Assembly: GCF_001751245.1 (NCBI RefSeq)
Contig: NZ_LJGU01000093.1
Coordinates: forward strand, 71,533-135,532
Reading direction: 5' to 3'
From: Streptomyces oceani
GTDB lineage: Bacteria > Actinomycetota > Actinomycetes > Streptomycetales > Streptomycetaceae
DNA length: 64,000 nt
The notes beneath the pieces are model-generated. The model ran no database searches. It was not told the origin of the DNA and saw nothing but the letters and a program-made list of their open reading frames with translations. Numbering within the stretch: the stretch's first letter is position 1; every line of letters starts with the position of its first letter. The position numbers and the translations under genes are program-made. Positions 48,101 to 55,792 of the stretch are shown here, one piece after another.

Positions 48101-51100
48101 GCATTCACCCGCTCACGCACCACCACCTGCGACTCCGGAACAAGACCAGGCACACCACCACCCCAATCCCCCTCCACCAACCACTCCAACAACCCCACAT
48201 ACGCACCAAACATCCCATCCAAAACACCCGGCGCAAACAACCCCTCCACCGCATCCCACGACAACCACACCCCACCATCAACCTCCATCACCTGATGATC
48301 CAGCCACACCTGCGGCGTCTGAGAAATAGACCAGTGCAGTTCCGGGAAGCCGGCGGGGAGGGCGGTGGCAAAGTCGTCTTCAAGTCCGAGGGTGCTCGTG
48401 AAGACGACAGGCATGGGTACGTCGGAGACACCGGCACGGCGAGCCATTTCCCGGGTGACCCAGAGAGAGGAGACCGACCGGTGCTCAAGGTCCCGGGCCA
48501 ACTGGCCCTGCAGACGTCGAGCACTGTCCAACCAGGATTCGCCCGCCTGTGGACGGTGTCCGAGGAGCATCAGGGTGGTGAAGTCCCCCAGTACACGGTT
48601 GATGTCGGCATGGACGTCACGACGGTCGAAAAGGGTCAGGTGGATGCTCAGGTCCGGGGATTCGCTCCAGGTGGAGAGGACTTCCGCGTAGCAGGCCAGC
48701 AGGACGGAGGACGGAGTCAGACCGTGCTGACGCGCACGGCTCTTGATCGCTTCCCACCGCTCCGGCGACAGCCACGTGTCCCGCCGGGTGAAACGCGGAC
48801 GCACCACCGACGCGGGCTCCACCGCCAACGGCAACTGCGGCCCACCGGGCAGATCCTCCAGCCGCTCCTCCCAGTACCGCTCGGCCGCCGCACGCTCCAG
48901 CGCGTCCGGGCCGGCACTGAGCACATAGTCCCGGAACGAGACACCCACCGGCTCCAGCACCACGTCCGGATCCGCGTACAACCGAGCCAACTCAGTGAGA
49001 ACAAGCTTGACGCTGAGGCCGTCAAGGACCAGGTAGTCGATGCTGATGCCGACACGGGCTCGGGTCCCGTAGCGGACGACCCGCACATCGAACAGCGGCC
49101 AGTGGGAGGGGTCGAAGATCTGGTGGGACATGGCATCCCGCAGTTGGGTGAGGCTTGCCGCAGCCTCTTCCAGGGAGGGCTCCTGCACCGCGATGTGGAA
49201 GCTCGGGACGTCGCTCAGAACCCGCTGAACACCAGGTTCTTCCACCACGGCCCGGAGCATGTCGTGGCCCGCGATGAGGGCGTTCAGTGCGTTCTCTAGA
49301 CGCTCGACGTCGACTTCGTCGCCGTCGAGTTCTGTGTAGTAGTGGGTTCCGACGCCGCCGAGGGGGAGCTGGTCAGAGCGGCCGATCCAGTACGCCCGCT
49401 GCACGTCGGTCAACGGGAACGGCTCAAAACGACGCTCCGGATCCGACGTCAGCACCACCGCCTCCGCAGCCTGGCCCAACACCAGCGGGCCAGCGAACTC
49501 CGACAGCACCGGAGCCGCGAACAAACCCGCCAGCTCGGCACCCTCCACACCCAGCGCACGCAACCGCGCCACCAGACGAGTAGCCAACAACGAGTCCCCA
49601 CCGAGCTCGAAGAAGTTCGCCTCCCGGAAGACAGAGGCCACCCCCAACACCTCACACCACACCCCGGCGACCAGCTCCTCCACCACACCCGCCGGAGCCG
49701 ACTGCACTGCCGAACCACCCAGGTCCGACTCCTCCAACACCCACTGCACAGCCTTGCGGTCGACCTTGCCGTTGGCGGTGAGGGGGAGGGTGGGCAGGGT
49801 GTGCAGATGGGAGGGAATCGCGTAGGAGGGCAAGCAGTCCGCGAGGAACCGAAACAGGTCGCTCTCGTCGATGACCAGTGTGGTGCCCTCGGAATCAACT
49901 TCGGAGACGAGGGCGGCAGTCAGTCGGCGTTGGTTGCGAGGCCCGGTCGCAGCCGCGACCGCGTACCGCACCCGCGGATGCCCGACCAACGCAGACTCGA
50001 TCTCACCCAACTCAACCCGATGCCCACGCACCTTCACCTGCTGATCCGCCCGCCCCAAAAACTCCAGCGTCCCATCAGGCCAATACCGACCCAGATCACC
50101 GGTCCGATACCACCGCCGACCCTGATACTCCACAAACGACGCAGCCGTACGCTCAGGATCATTACGATAACCACGAGCCACACCCGCACCACCAATCCAC
50201 AACTCCCCCGGAACCCAATCCGGACAATCCCCACCCCGCGAATCCACCACCCGATACGACTGATTCGCCAACGGAAAACCATACGGAACCGAAGACCACC
50301 CCGACTCCACCACCGACACCTCAAACGCATTCGACCAAATCGCCGCCTCCGTCGCCCCACCCAAAGCCACCAACCGACACCCCGACACCAACCCCGCCAA
50401 CCGCTCCCCCAAATCCAACGGCACCCAATCACCCGACACCAACGCCAACCGCAACGACTGCGGCAAACCACCAGAAACCTCCGCAGCCGTAACCAACATG
50501 TCACACAACACCGGCGCCGAATTCCACACACTCACCCCATGCCGCACCACCAACGACAACCACACATCCGCATCACGCCGCTCCTCCTCACCCACCAAAA
50601 CCACACCACCACCAACCGACAACAAACCAAAGATATCCCACACCGACAAATCAAAATCCAACGCCGAAACACCCAACACCCGATCACCACGACCCACACC
50701 AAACCGCGAATTCACCTCCACCACCGTATTCAACGCCGCACGATGCGACACCTCCACACCCTTCGGCTCCCCCGTCGAACCCGACGTGAAAATCACATAC
50801 GCCGCATCATCCGAAGACACCCGCACCGGCTCAGAAAGAGGAACAACCCCCGACAACTCCGGCAACTCACCCAACGTCAACCTCACACCAGCCCGCGCAC
50901 AAATCGCCTCCCGACGCACCACCGGCTGATCCACCCCCACCGGCACATACACCCCACCCGCAACCAACACACCCAACACCGCCACCACCTGATCCGGACC
51001 CTTAGGCAACGACACCGCCACCGCATCCCCCACACCCACACCCTCAGCCACCAACCACGCCCCCAACCGCAACACACGATCAGCCAACACCCCATACGAC

Positions 51101-54100
51101 ACAAACCCACTCTCACCCCACAACAAAGCAACAGCATCCGGCTCCTCAACCGCACACGCCAAAAACCCCTCATACAACAAACCCTCAGGAACACCACCCA
51201 CCACCGCATTCACCCGCTCACGCACCACCACCTGCGACTCCGGAACAAGACCAGGCACACCACCACCCCAATCCCCCTCCACCAACCACTCCAACAACCC
51301 CACATACGCACCAAACATCCCATCCAAAACACCCGGCGCAAACAACCCCTCCACCGCATCCCACGACAACCACACCCCACCATCAACCTCCATCACCTGA
51401 TGATCCAGCCACACCTGCGGCGTCTGAGAAATAGACCACCCGAGGCGACCGAACTGCTCCTGGAACGTGTGGCTTACCAGTTCGCGACCGAGGTTGCTCG
51501 TGAATACGACCGGAGCAACCGCCCGTTCGCCGCCACGTTCGCGTGTGAGGTCACGAAGGACCTCCACGCCCGAGTACTCACTGTGCGCCACGTCGGCTTG
51601 GAACTGCCCTTGCAGTGCCCGAGCCCGTGCTGCGAAGGAGTCGCCGAGCGAGGCGTCGACCGCGAGCAGGATGATGTTCGTGAAGTCCGCCACCAGGTCG
51701 GGGACGTCGGCGTGCAGTGGGTGCCGGTCGAAGAGCGTCAGGTTGAGGCAGAAGCGGGGATCCACACTCCAGGTGGCCAGAACTTCGGAATAGGCGGTGG
51801 CCAGAGCCATGGAGGGGGTGATGCCGTGTTCCTGCGCTCGGGTACAGAACCGCTGCCAGCGGTCGCTGTCCAGATGAACACTGCGCCGGGTAAAGCGCGG
51901 GCTCTGGTGTTGTGCGGCTCCCTCTGCCAGGGGAAGTTGCGGCGCCCCCGGGATCTCCGGGAGCCGGCCCTCCCAGTACGCCCGGGCCTGCTCGCGAGGC
52001 TCGGATCGGCGGACGCTTCGGAGCGCCTGATACTCGGGGAAGCCCTGTTCGAGGTGGCGGAGGGGACGGTCGGGCGCCACGTAGGCACGCACGAGGTCGT
52101 TCAGGATGATCTGAATGCTCGCGGCGTCGGCCACGAGCAGATCGAGGTCAAGGTGTACTCGGCAGGCGCCGGCAGGAAGCAGCGTCAGCCGCAGGTCGAT
52201 CACTTCGCCACGCTCGACGGCCAGGCGTCGGTGCGACAAGTGCTCACGGATTTCGAGGCAGCGCTCCTCGACCTCAGCCTTGGTGGCCTCGCGCAGGTCC
52301 TGGACGCTGAGGCCTGGCCAGGGACTCTGGTCGAGGATCTGCTGGCGTCCGTCCTCCAGGAAGCAGGCGCGCAGCATCTGGTGGCGCCGCAGTACGGTGC
52401 GGAAGGCGGCTTCGAGCCTTTCAGGGGAGACGTTCTGGCCGTCGAACTCCAGATAGGCGTGACAGCCGACGCCTCCGAGGTTCTGTCCCTCTCGTCGGCC
52501 TACCCAGTACGCGTACTGCACAGGTGTGAGGGCGAAGGGCTCAGTGGGGTCGACAGCGCTTACGGGCTTTTCGCGGGGCTGCTTCTGCTCCGTTGGCAGT
52601 TTGTCGACGAGGGACCACCATGCGTCGATCGTCGGATGGGCGACGAGGGTGGAGAAGCCCAGATCGAGTCCGGCTCGATTCAGTCGGGCGGCGATCTCCA
52701 TGATCATGATGGAGGTGAGTCCGGCTGCGATGAGGTCCTGATCGGTTCGGAGGGACTCGACCGGCTCTCCGATCAGTTCAGCCACCGAGGCATGCAGGAC
52801 CGGCAGAGTGATGGTCCCGCCTGAGACGTCCTTGTGTTCCGCCCGGAGAACGGGCAGGTCACCGTCCTCCCAACGTCGAATCATCTCGCTGCGCCGAATC
52901 TTTCCCGAGGAGGTCCGCTGGAGGATTCCGCGGCGTACCAGGATTGATTCCTCGAGAGGGAGGTTGTGTTCGGCCAGGGCCACGGCGTGAATGTCGCGTG
53001 CGATCGCGGCGAGGCGATCCTCGGACAGGCTGCGGTCCACTTCAGCGATGGCAATGACACCGTTGTGGTCGCCTGCCTGTCCGAGGCAAGCGCCGCCGAC
53101 CTTGATGTCGGGGCAGCGCCGCTCAAGTGTGGCCTCGATGTCATTGGGCTGGTGGTTTGACCCCTGATGGATGATGAGGTCTTTCACACGGCCGCAGATA
53201 TAGAGCTCGCCGTCGTCGACGAACCCAAGGTCGCCAGTGCGCAGGAAGAAGCCGTCCTCGTTCTTGATCTGCGCCTGGAAGGTGGTGGCCGTTTCCTCGG
53301 GACGGCGCCAGTAGCCCCGGGGAAGGCCGGGGCCGGCGACCCAGACTTCTCCGACCATGCCGGAGGGGAGTTCCTCTCTAGTGTCCGGGTCGACGATCGC
53401 GAGGCGCCACTGGTGGAGGTAGTTGCCGCAGCCGACGATCGGGCGACCTGACGCCGTCCTCACTCTCTCGGCGCGGCCGCTGGTCAGGGACTCCACGTCG
53501 TAGCTGTTGGCTCGCCAGCCACGGGGCTGTTCGCTGAGTGTGACGGTCAAGCAGGCTTCAGCCAGCCCGTATCCGGGCGTGACGGCATTGCCGTCGAATT
53601 CCGCGTCGGAGAAGGTTTCGGTGAACCGCTGGAGAGTCTGCGGGCGAATCGGCTCGGCGCCGTTGATCGCGTAGCGCAGGCTGCTCAGGTCAAGCTGCCT
53701 GAGCTCTTCCTGAGTGTAGCTGTCACAGCATCGGTCATAGGCGAAGTCCGGTCCGCCGATCATGTTTCCGCGGTACTTGGAGACTGCGTCAAGCCACCGC
53801 TGCGGTTTTCCGATGAAGCTGAGCGGTGTCATCAAGGTGCAGGTGCCACCGGACAGCAGTGGCGTGAGCAGTCCTTGAATCATGCCCATGTCGTGATAGA
53901 GGGGGAGCCAACTCACGGTGTGGATCGGCTCGTCCCATTGCCAGGCGCTCTGAAAGAAGTCAACTTGGGTCAGCAGAGCGCGGTGGGTATTGCAGACGCC
54001 CTTTGGATCGCCCGTAGAGCCGGAGGTGTACTGGAGGAAGGCGATGTCGTCGGGACTTGCTCCAGATGCGGGCAGAGGTTCGTAAGAGTCGAGTGGCCGA

Positions 54101-54549
54101 TCAACGTGAATGACGGAGCGACCGGTGAGACGCGGGTCATCGCCGACACGTGCGGCGATGTCACTCGAGGTCAGCACAACCGACGGGGCCGCGTCCCGCA
54201 GGACACGCTCCACCCGCTCAAGTGCTTGCCTGGCACGGCTGGGGCCGGGGAGTTGCATGGGGACGGCGATGATGCCTGAGTGCAGGCAGGCGAGGAGGCC
54301 GAGCGCCATGTCAGCACCGCTCGGCAGCAGCAGCAGCCCGCGTTCCCCCGGCTCGGCATCGATGCCGCGAGCAAGGCGGCTCACCCTTCCGGCAAGTTCC
54401 CTATATGTATATTCCTCTGCAACTTCCGAGTCGATGTGGGGGTACCGCAGAAAGCGCAGGGCAATGTTCTCCGGGGTGCGTTCGGCCCACTCTTGAAGAA
54501 CTGTCGGAACTGTTTTCCATCCGACTATATTGTGCGTGACACTCTGCAT
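42184..54549 (-). CDS. NRPS: FAAL-ArCP-like-[Cy-A-PCP]-[Cy-A(MT-like)-PCP]-[Cy-A-PCP], three Cys modules
   Basis: 4121 residues. A fatty-acyl-AMP ligase (~1-580; LQYTSGSTGDPKG, SWLPLYHDMGMIQG, GGPDFAYDRC) loads a carrier (Ser ~613, GLTSIMIMEIA) that resembles aryl carriers of siderophore synthetases. Three Cy domains follow (motifs DLLVADAAS ~805, DYLVLDGLS ~1836, DNSIFDGLS ~3214), each with a Cys-type A domain (pocket D-L-W-N-L-S-L-I-W-K) and PCP (Ser ~1653, ~3034, ~4065). Module 2 has a ~355-residue methyltransferase-like insert (~2587-2943) with a defective SAM motif. The A domains are almost identical because their DNA is triplicated. ATG 54549; the ribosome site is weak. The protein should build an acyl tris-thiazoline and pass it to the 1824-residue synthetase. 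Confidence 0.93.
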   Translation of the reverse strand: MQSVTHNIVGWKTVPTVLQEWAERTPENIALRFLRYPHIDSEVAEEYTYRELAGRVSRLARGIDAEPGERGLLLLPSGADMALGLLACLHSGIIAVPMQLPGPSRARQALERVERVLRDAAPSVVLTSSDIAARVGDDPRLTGRSVIHVDRPLDSYEPLPASGASPDDIAFLQYTSGSTGDPKGVCNTHRALLTQVDFFQSAWQWDEPIHTVSWLPLYHDMGMIQGLLTPLLSGGTCTLMTPLSFIGKPQRWLDAVSKYRGNMIGGPDFAYDRCCDSYTQEELRQLDLSSLRYAINGAEPIRPQTLQRFTETFSDAEFDGNAVTPGYGLAEACLTVTLSEQPRGWRANSYDVESLTSGRAERVRTASGRPIVGCGNYLHQWRLAIVDPDTREELPSGMVGEVWVAGPGLPRGYWRRPEETATTFQAQIKNEDGFFLRTGDLGFVDDGELYICGRVKDLIIHQGSNHQPNDIEATLERRCPDIKVGGACLGQAGDHNGVIAIAEVDRSLSEDRLAAIARDIHAVALAEHNLPLEESILVRRGILQRTSSGKIRRSEMIRRWEDGDLPVLRAEHKDVSGGTITLPVLHASVAELIGEPVESLRTDQDLIAAGLTSIMIMEIAARLNRAGLDLGFSTLVAHPTIDAWWSLVDKLPTEQKQPREKPVSAVDPTEPFALTPVQYAYWVGRREGQNLGGVGCHAYLEFDGQNVSPERLEAAFRTVLRRHQMLRACFLEDGRQQILDQSPWPGLSVQDLREATKAEVEERCLEIREHLSHRRLAVERGEVIDLRLTLLPAGACRVHLDLDLLVADAASIQIILNDLVRAYVAPDRPLRHLEQGFPEYQALRSVRRSEPREQARAYWEGRLPEIPGAPQLPLAEGAAQHQSPRFTRRSVHLDSDRWQRFCTRAQEHGITPSMALATAYSEVLATWSVDPRFCLNLTLFDRHPLHADVPDLVADFTNIILLAVDASLGDSFAARARALQGQFQADVAHSEYSGVEVLRDLTRERGGERAVAPVVFTSNLGRELVSHTFQEQFGRLGWSISQTPQVWLDHQVMEVDGGVWLSWDAVEGLFAPGVLDGMFGAYVGLLEWLVEGDWGGGVPGLVPESQVVVRERVNAVVGGVPEGLLYEGFLACAVEEPDAVALLWGESGFVSYGVLADRVLRLGAWLVAEGVGVGDAVAVSLPKGPDQVVAVLGVLVAGGVYVPVGVDQPVVRREAICARAGVRLTLGELPELSGVVPLSEPVRVSSDDAAYVIFTSGSTGEPKGVEVSHRAALNTVVEVNSRFGVGRGDRVLGVSALDFDLSVWDIFGLLSVGGGVVLVGEEERRDADVWLSLVVRHGVSVWNSAPVLCDMLVTAAEVSGGLPQSLRLALVSGDWVPLDLGERLAGLVSGCRLVALGGATEAAIWSNAFEVSVVESGWSSVPYGFPLANQSYRVVDSRGGDCPDWVPGELWIGGAGVARGYRNDPERTAASFVEYQGRRWYRTGDLGRYWPDGTLEFLGRADQQVKVRGHRVELGEIESALVGHPRVRYAVAAATGPRNQRRLTAALVSEVDSEGTTLVIDESDLFRFLADCLPSYAIPSHLHTLPTLPLTANGKVDRKAVQWVLEESDLGGSAVQSAPAGVVEELVAGVWCEVLGVASVFREANFFELGGDSLLATRLVARLRALGVEGAELAGLFAAPVLSEFAGPLVLGQAAEAVVLTSDPERRFEPFPLTDVQRAYWIGRSDQLPLGGVGTHYYTELDGDEVDVERLENALNALIAGHDMLRAVVEEPGVQRVLSDVPSFHIAVQEPSLEEAAASLTQLRDAMSHQIFDPSHWPLFDVRVVRYGTRARVGISIDYLVLDGLSVKLVLTELARLYADPDVVLEPVGVSFRDYVLSAGPDALERAAAERYWEERLEDLPGGPQLPLAVEPASVVRPRFTRRDTWLSPERWEAIKSRARQHGLTPSSVLLACYAEVLSTWSESPDLSIHLTLFDRRDVHADINRVLGDFTTLMLLGHRPQAGESWLDSARRLQGQLARDLEHRSVSSLWVTREMARRAGVSDVPMPVVFTSTLGLEDDFATALPAGFPELHWSISQTPQVWLDHQVMEVDGGVWLSWDAVEGLFAPGVLDGMFGAYVGLLEWLVEGDWGGGVPGLVPESQVVVRERVNAVVGGVPEGLLYEGFLACAVEEPDAVALLWGESGFVSYGVLADRVLRLGAWLVAEGVGVGDAVAVSLPKGPDQVVAVLGVLVAGGVYVPVGVDQPVVRREAICARAGVRLTLGELPELSGVVPLSEPVRVSSDDAAYVIFTSGSTGEPKGVEVSHRAALNTVVEVNSRFGVGRGDRVLGVSALDFDLSVWDIFGLLSVGGGVVLVGEEERRDADVWLSLVVRHGVSVWNSAPVLCDMLVTAAEVSGGLPQSLRLALVSGDWVPLDLGERLAGLVSGCRLVALGGATEAAIWSNAFEVSVVESGWSSVPYGFPLANQSYRVVDSRGGDCPDWVPGELWIGGAGVARGYRNDPERTAASFVEYQGRRWYRTGDLGRYWPDGTLEFLGRADQQVKVRGHRVELGEIESALVGHPRVRYAVAAATGPRNQRRLTAALVPEIARAATNAAIVATEGEANPHTAELEARLAESAILTIVAEYLEPAFARDMPATTGEGGWSPGVDLWLDWLTDRGVLTAGTNGYHRGPRHEEAMYAAAEPGWSTLAEETVGTTLEEVAGRLPSRLPDLAAVARKERDAITLVDDPDFAPENLIAARPDTTVALTALAEEIAAFSHELGRPVRVAELGARTGLVAQTVLAQLTSAEAEYTLLDESTGLLNAARQRLEASEHQAVYRQFGSATVPESLRHGFDVVLAVASLHRYAEPATATTLASLLLAPGGRLLALEPTEFPPVARLPIALIEEGFTNLHGRRHERRSPLLPQQEWADVLSGSGLETEIERRSAGLLLRAARPQDESLLNLDEFTEWSLDRLPSFMVPEQFHVLASTPLTANGKVDRKAVQWVLEESDLGGSAVQSAPAGVVEELVAGVWCEVLGVASVFREANFFELGGDSLLATRLVARLRALGVEGAELAGLFAAPVLSEFAGPLVLGQAAEAVVLTSDPERRFEPFPLTDVQRAYWIGRSDQLPLGGVGAHCFFEFDGEAVKLERLEAAVNTLVGRHEMLRAVFEDEGTQRILSEVPYFTVRADDEPNAHAAKTRLRDAMSHQVLALDTWPLFDVRVVRYGTRARVGISLDNSIFDGLSMMIFLTELARLYADPDVVLEPVGVSFRDYVLSAGPDALERAAAERYWEERLEDLPGGPQLPLAMEPASVVRPRFTRRDTWLSPERWEAIKSRARQHGLTPSSVLLACYAEVLSAWSAKSELTVNLTLFDRRDIHPDINRAIGDFTTLLPLAFVPEATWLDTARRLQSQLAQDLEHRSVSSVWVAREMAQRSGSTQIPLPVVFTSALGLDRELADMTARGFPERIGGQSQTPQVWLDHQVMEVDGGVWLSWDAVEGLFAPGVLDGMFGAYVGLLEWLVEGDWGGGVPGLVPESQVVVRERVNAVVGGVPEGLLYEGFLACAVEEPDAVALLWGESGFVSYGVLADRVLRLGAWLVAEGVGVGDAVAVSLPKGPDQVVAVLGVLVAGGVYVPVGVDQPVVRREAICARAGVRLTLGELPELSGVVPLSEPVRVSSDDAAYVIFTSGSTGEPKGVEVSHRAALNTVVEVNSRFGVGRGDRVLGVSALDFDLSVWDIFGLLSVGGGVVLVGEEERRDADVWLSLVVRHGVSVWNSAPVLCDMLVTAAEVSGGLPQSLRLALVSGDWVPLDLGERLAGLVSGCRLVALGGATEAAIWSNAFEVSVVESGWSSVPYGFPLANQSYRVVDSRGGDCPDWVPGELWIGGAGVARGYRNDPERTAASFVEYQGRRWYRTGDLGRYWPDGTLEFLGRADQQVKVRGHRVELGEIESALVGHPRVRYAVAAATGPRNQRRLTAALVSEVDSEGTTLVIDESDLFRFLADCLPSYAIPSHLHTLPTLPLTANGKVDRKAIQATLEAADDTVTQEGAAPDGQLEKHIAQAWEEILDVTVTSRSANFFQLGGDSLQATRLITRLRGQLGVELTLRDLFRDPTVSGLAARLADADQAATAHATEEFEEGAI
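42670..44190 (-). repeat. A-domain block, copy in module 3
   Basis: 1521-bp block that is essentially identical to 46801-48321 and 49906-51426 (offsets 4131 and 7236). It covers the end of the Cy domain and the A domain to A8. The plus strand is extremely rich in A and C (CCACC, CAACA), meaning the coding strand favours G and T at third positions, unlike the flanking gene. The identity with the module 1 copy extends leftwards to 42515. Confidence 0.93.
44541..44862 (-). repeat. Cy-domain block shared by modules 2 and 3
   Basis: 322 bp nearly identical to 48678-48999 (offset 4137; a few substitutions). It encodes the middle of the cyclisation domain of module 3. Normal GC3-rich codon style. 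Confidence 0.85.
45205..45639 (-). repeat. A10-PCP-Cy junction block shared by modules 1 and 2
   Basis: 435 bp nearly identical to 49348-49782 (offset 4143; a couple of substitutions). It spans the end of the A domain, the whole carrier domain and the start of the next Cy domain. Confidence 0.88.
46801..48321 (-). repeat. A-domain block, copy in module 2
   Basis: Second of the three 1521-bp copies. It adjoins the methyltransferase-like insert on its left, and matches the module 1 copy for about 12 further bases on its right (GAGAAATAGACCA). Confidence 0.93.
48678..48999 (-). repeat. Cy-domain block, second copy
   Basis: Partner of 44541-44862, in the Cy domain of module 2. Confidence 0.85.
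49348..49782 (-). repeat. A10-PCP-Cy junction block, second copy
   Basis: Partner of 45205-45639, at the end of module 1 and start of module 2. Confidence 0.88.
49906..51426 (-). repeat. A-domain block, copy in module 1
   Basis: Third of the three 1521-bp copies. Continuous identity with the module 3 copy reaches left to 49751, so those two share 1676 bp. Overlaps the junction repeat, producing a mosaic. Confidence 0.93.
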
Positions 54550-55259
54550 GCTACCCGGACCCCACTCCGTTTACCGTGAAATGCACGCAGGAGCGACTGC
54601 CTAAAGAGGCAAATTTCGTCTGCGTGGTGTTCTTCTCTGCACTAGCTGACAGCATCGGCGTTCTTGCGGTCGAGTGCCAGAGAAGATAGAAACTGCGTAT
54701 ACCAAGCGCGAGGATCTTAACCTCGAAGGCAGGCGTGCACTCCGGCTGGTTGATCAACTCGCGCTGCACTGTGACGCGTCGGCGACGACGTCAGCCGCGA
54801 TGCTTCGTGGAAACCACTCTGGAGCCCCCGTTTCGTGTGTGGTGATGCGGGTCAGCATGCAGTGACTCGTGACGCCCCGCAAGAGGTGACATAAATGTCG
54901 GTTAGCGACGGCTCCGCCCCTTGATTTGGCCAGGCAGGCGCGAATGAAGGGCCAGGTCTGTGGTCGACAGTGATCCGGTGCCGAGGATTCGCCACGTGCA
55001 CATCCCGAAGTTCCCGGCTTACTCCGGAGTCATCTACAGGAGGCCCAATGCGCATGCATCAACAGTGTTTTACCGTTACTATGCCTAGGCGTAGCTGCAT
55101 GGATGCGCAGGTAGCTACGTGCAGCCAGCGGGGAGAGTCACGCTTCTGAGGGTCCTCGTGGCCAAGCGCCGTCGGCCATGGCTCAGAGACGCCGTTCGAG
55201 TCGACGTTGCAGCTGTGGTGGCGGATCCGGAGTGACACACGGATATGGGGGAACGGTAA
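54550..55259. promoter_or_regulatory. Divergent control region between the NRPS operon and the HxlR gene
   Basis: 710 nt with no credible gene; it should hold the promoters of both units. It is less GC-rich than its surroundings. An imperfect inverted repeat, TGCGCATGCAT (55050-55060) and ATGGATGCGCA (55099-55109; 10 of 11 complementary), flanks TGTTTTACCGTTACATGCCTAGGC, which contains the palindrome GCCTAGGC. This could be the operator of the adjacent regulator. A small hairpin GCCTAAAGAGGC near 54599-54610 lies in the NRPS leader. Confidence 0.45.
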
Positions 55260-55763
55260 GTGACTTCAAGAAGCCTGCCGTCCAGTACGGCTCAACACCC
55301 TGCCGCTTCCGATGACGGCCACGTAACGGGCGGACGTACTCAGCAGGTGACCTCCACCCATGCGAGGAGTGCTCAGCAGCTGCACCGCACCAACGCTGAA
55401 GTCGGCCGAACGTCGCGCAGGGGCGATCAAGCAGCTGCTTATCCGGTTCCTCCGGACATCGACTGGAGTCACGCGCGTGCCACCCTCGAACTCGTAGCCA
55501 GCAAGTGGTGCGTCGCCGTGATGAGTTCGCTGGTCTCTGGTCCGAAGCGCCACAACGAGCTGCTGCGAGCGATTCCCGGAGAGATCAGCGACAGGGTCCT
55601 CATCCGGACATTACGTGCGATGGAGCGGGATGGGCTGGTGGGCAGAACAGTGCATACCGAGTCCTCGCCACCTGCGGTCAGTTACCACCTGACCACACGT
55701 GGGACCTCGTTGCTTGCACCGCTCTCTCATCTCGCCCGCTGGTGGCAACGCCAAGGCCCGTAG
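55260..55763 (+). CDS. HxlR-family transcriptional regulator
   Basis: 167 residues. The HxlR winged-helix domain occupies ~75-165: ATLELVASKWCVAVMSSLVSG, RHNELLRAIPGEISDRVLIRTLRAMERDGLVGR, and the wing PPAVSYHLTTRGTSL. About 70 residues of Ser/Thr/Gln-rich sequence precede it, unusual for a family of ~110-130 residues, so the true start could be internal, although no better start codon is evident. Start taken as GTG 55260 after GGGGGAA. It is divergent from the 20-kb NRPS operon and is its best candidate regulator. The single Cys (SKWCV) is where redox-sensing members have theirs. Confidence 0.8.
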   Translation: MTSRSLPSSTAQHPAASDDGHVTGGRTQQVTSTHARSAQQLHRTNAEVGRTSRRGDQAAAYPVPPDIDWSHARATLELVASKWCVAVMSSLVSGPKRHNELLRAIPGEISDRVLIRTLRAMERDGLVGRTVHTESSPPAVSYHLTTRGTSLLAPLSHLARWWQRQGP

Positions 55764-55792
55764 ACGGAACTGCGCAGTGCGACCCCCTCACC

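Noticed and set aside
42169..52824. Very long plus-strand open frames (790, 854 and 1160 codons) antisense to the large NRPS gene
   Set aside because: They exist because the triplicated blocks are A/C-rich on the plus strand and so lack stop codons. The products are runs of His, Arg, Pro and Thr with no family features, while the minus strand encodes full NRPS domains.
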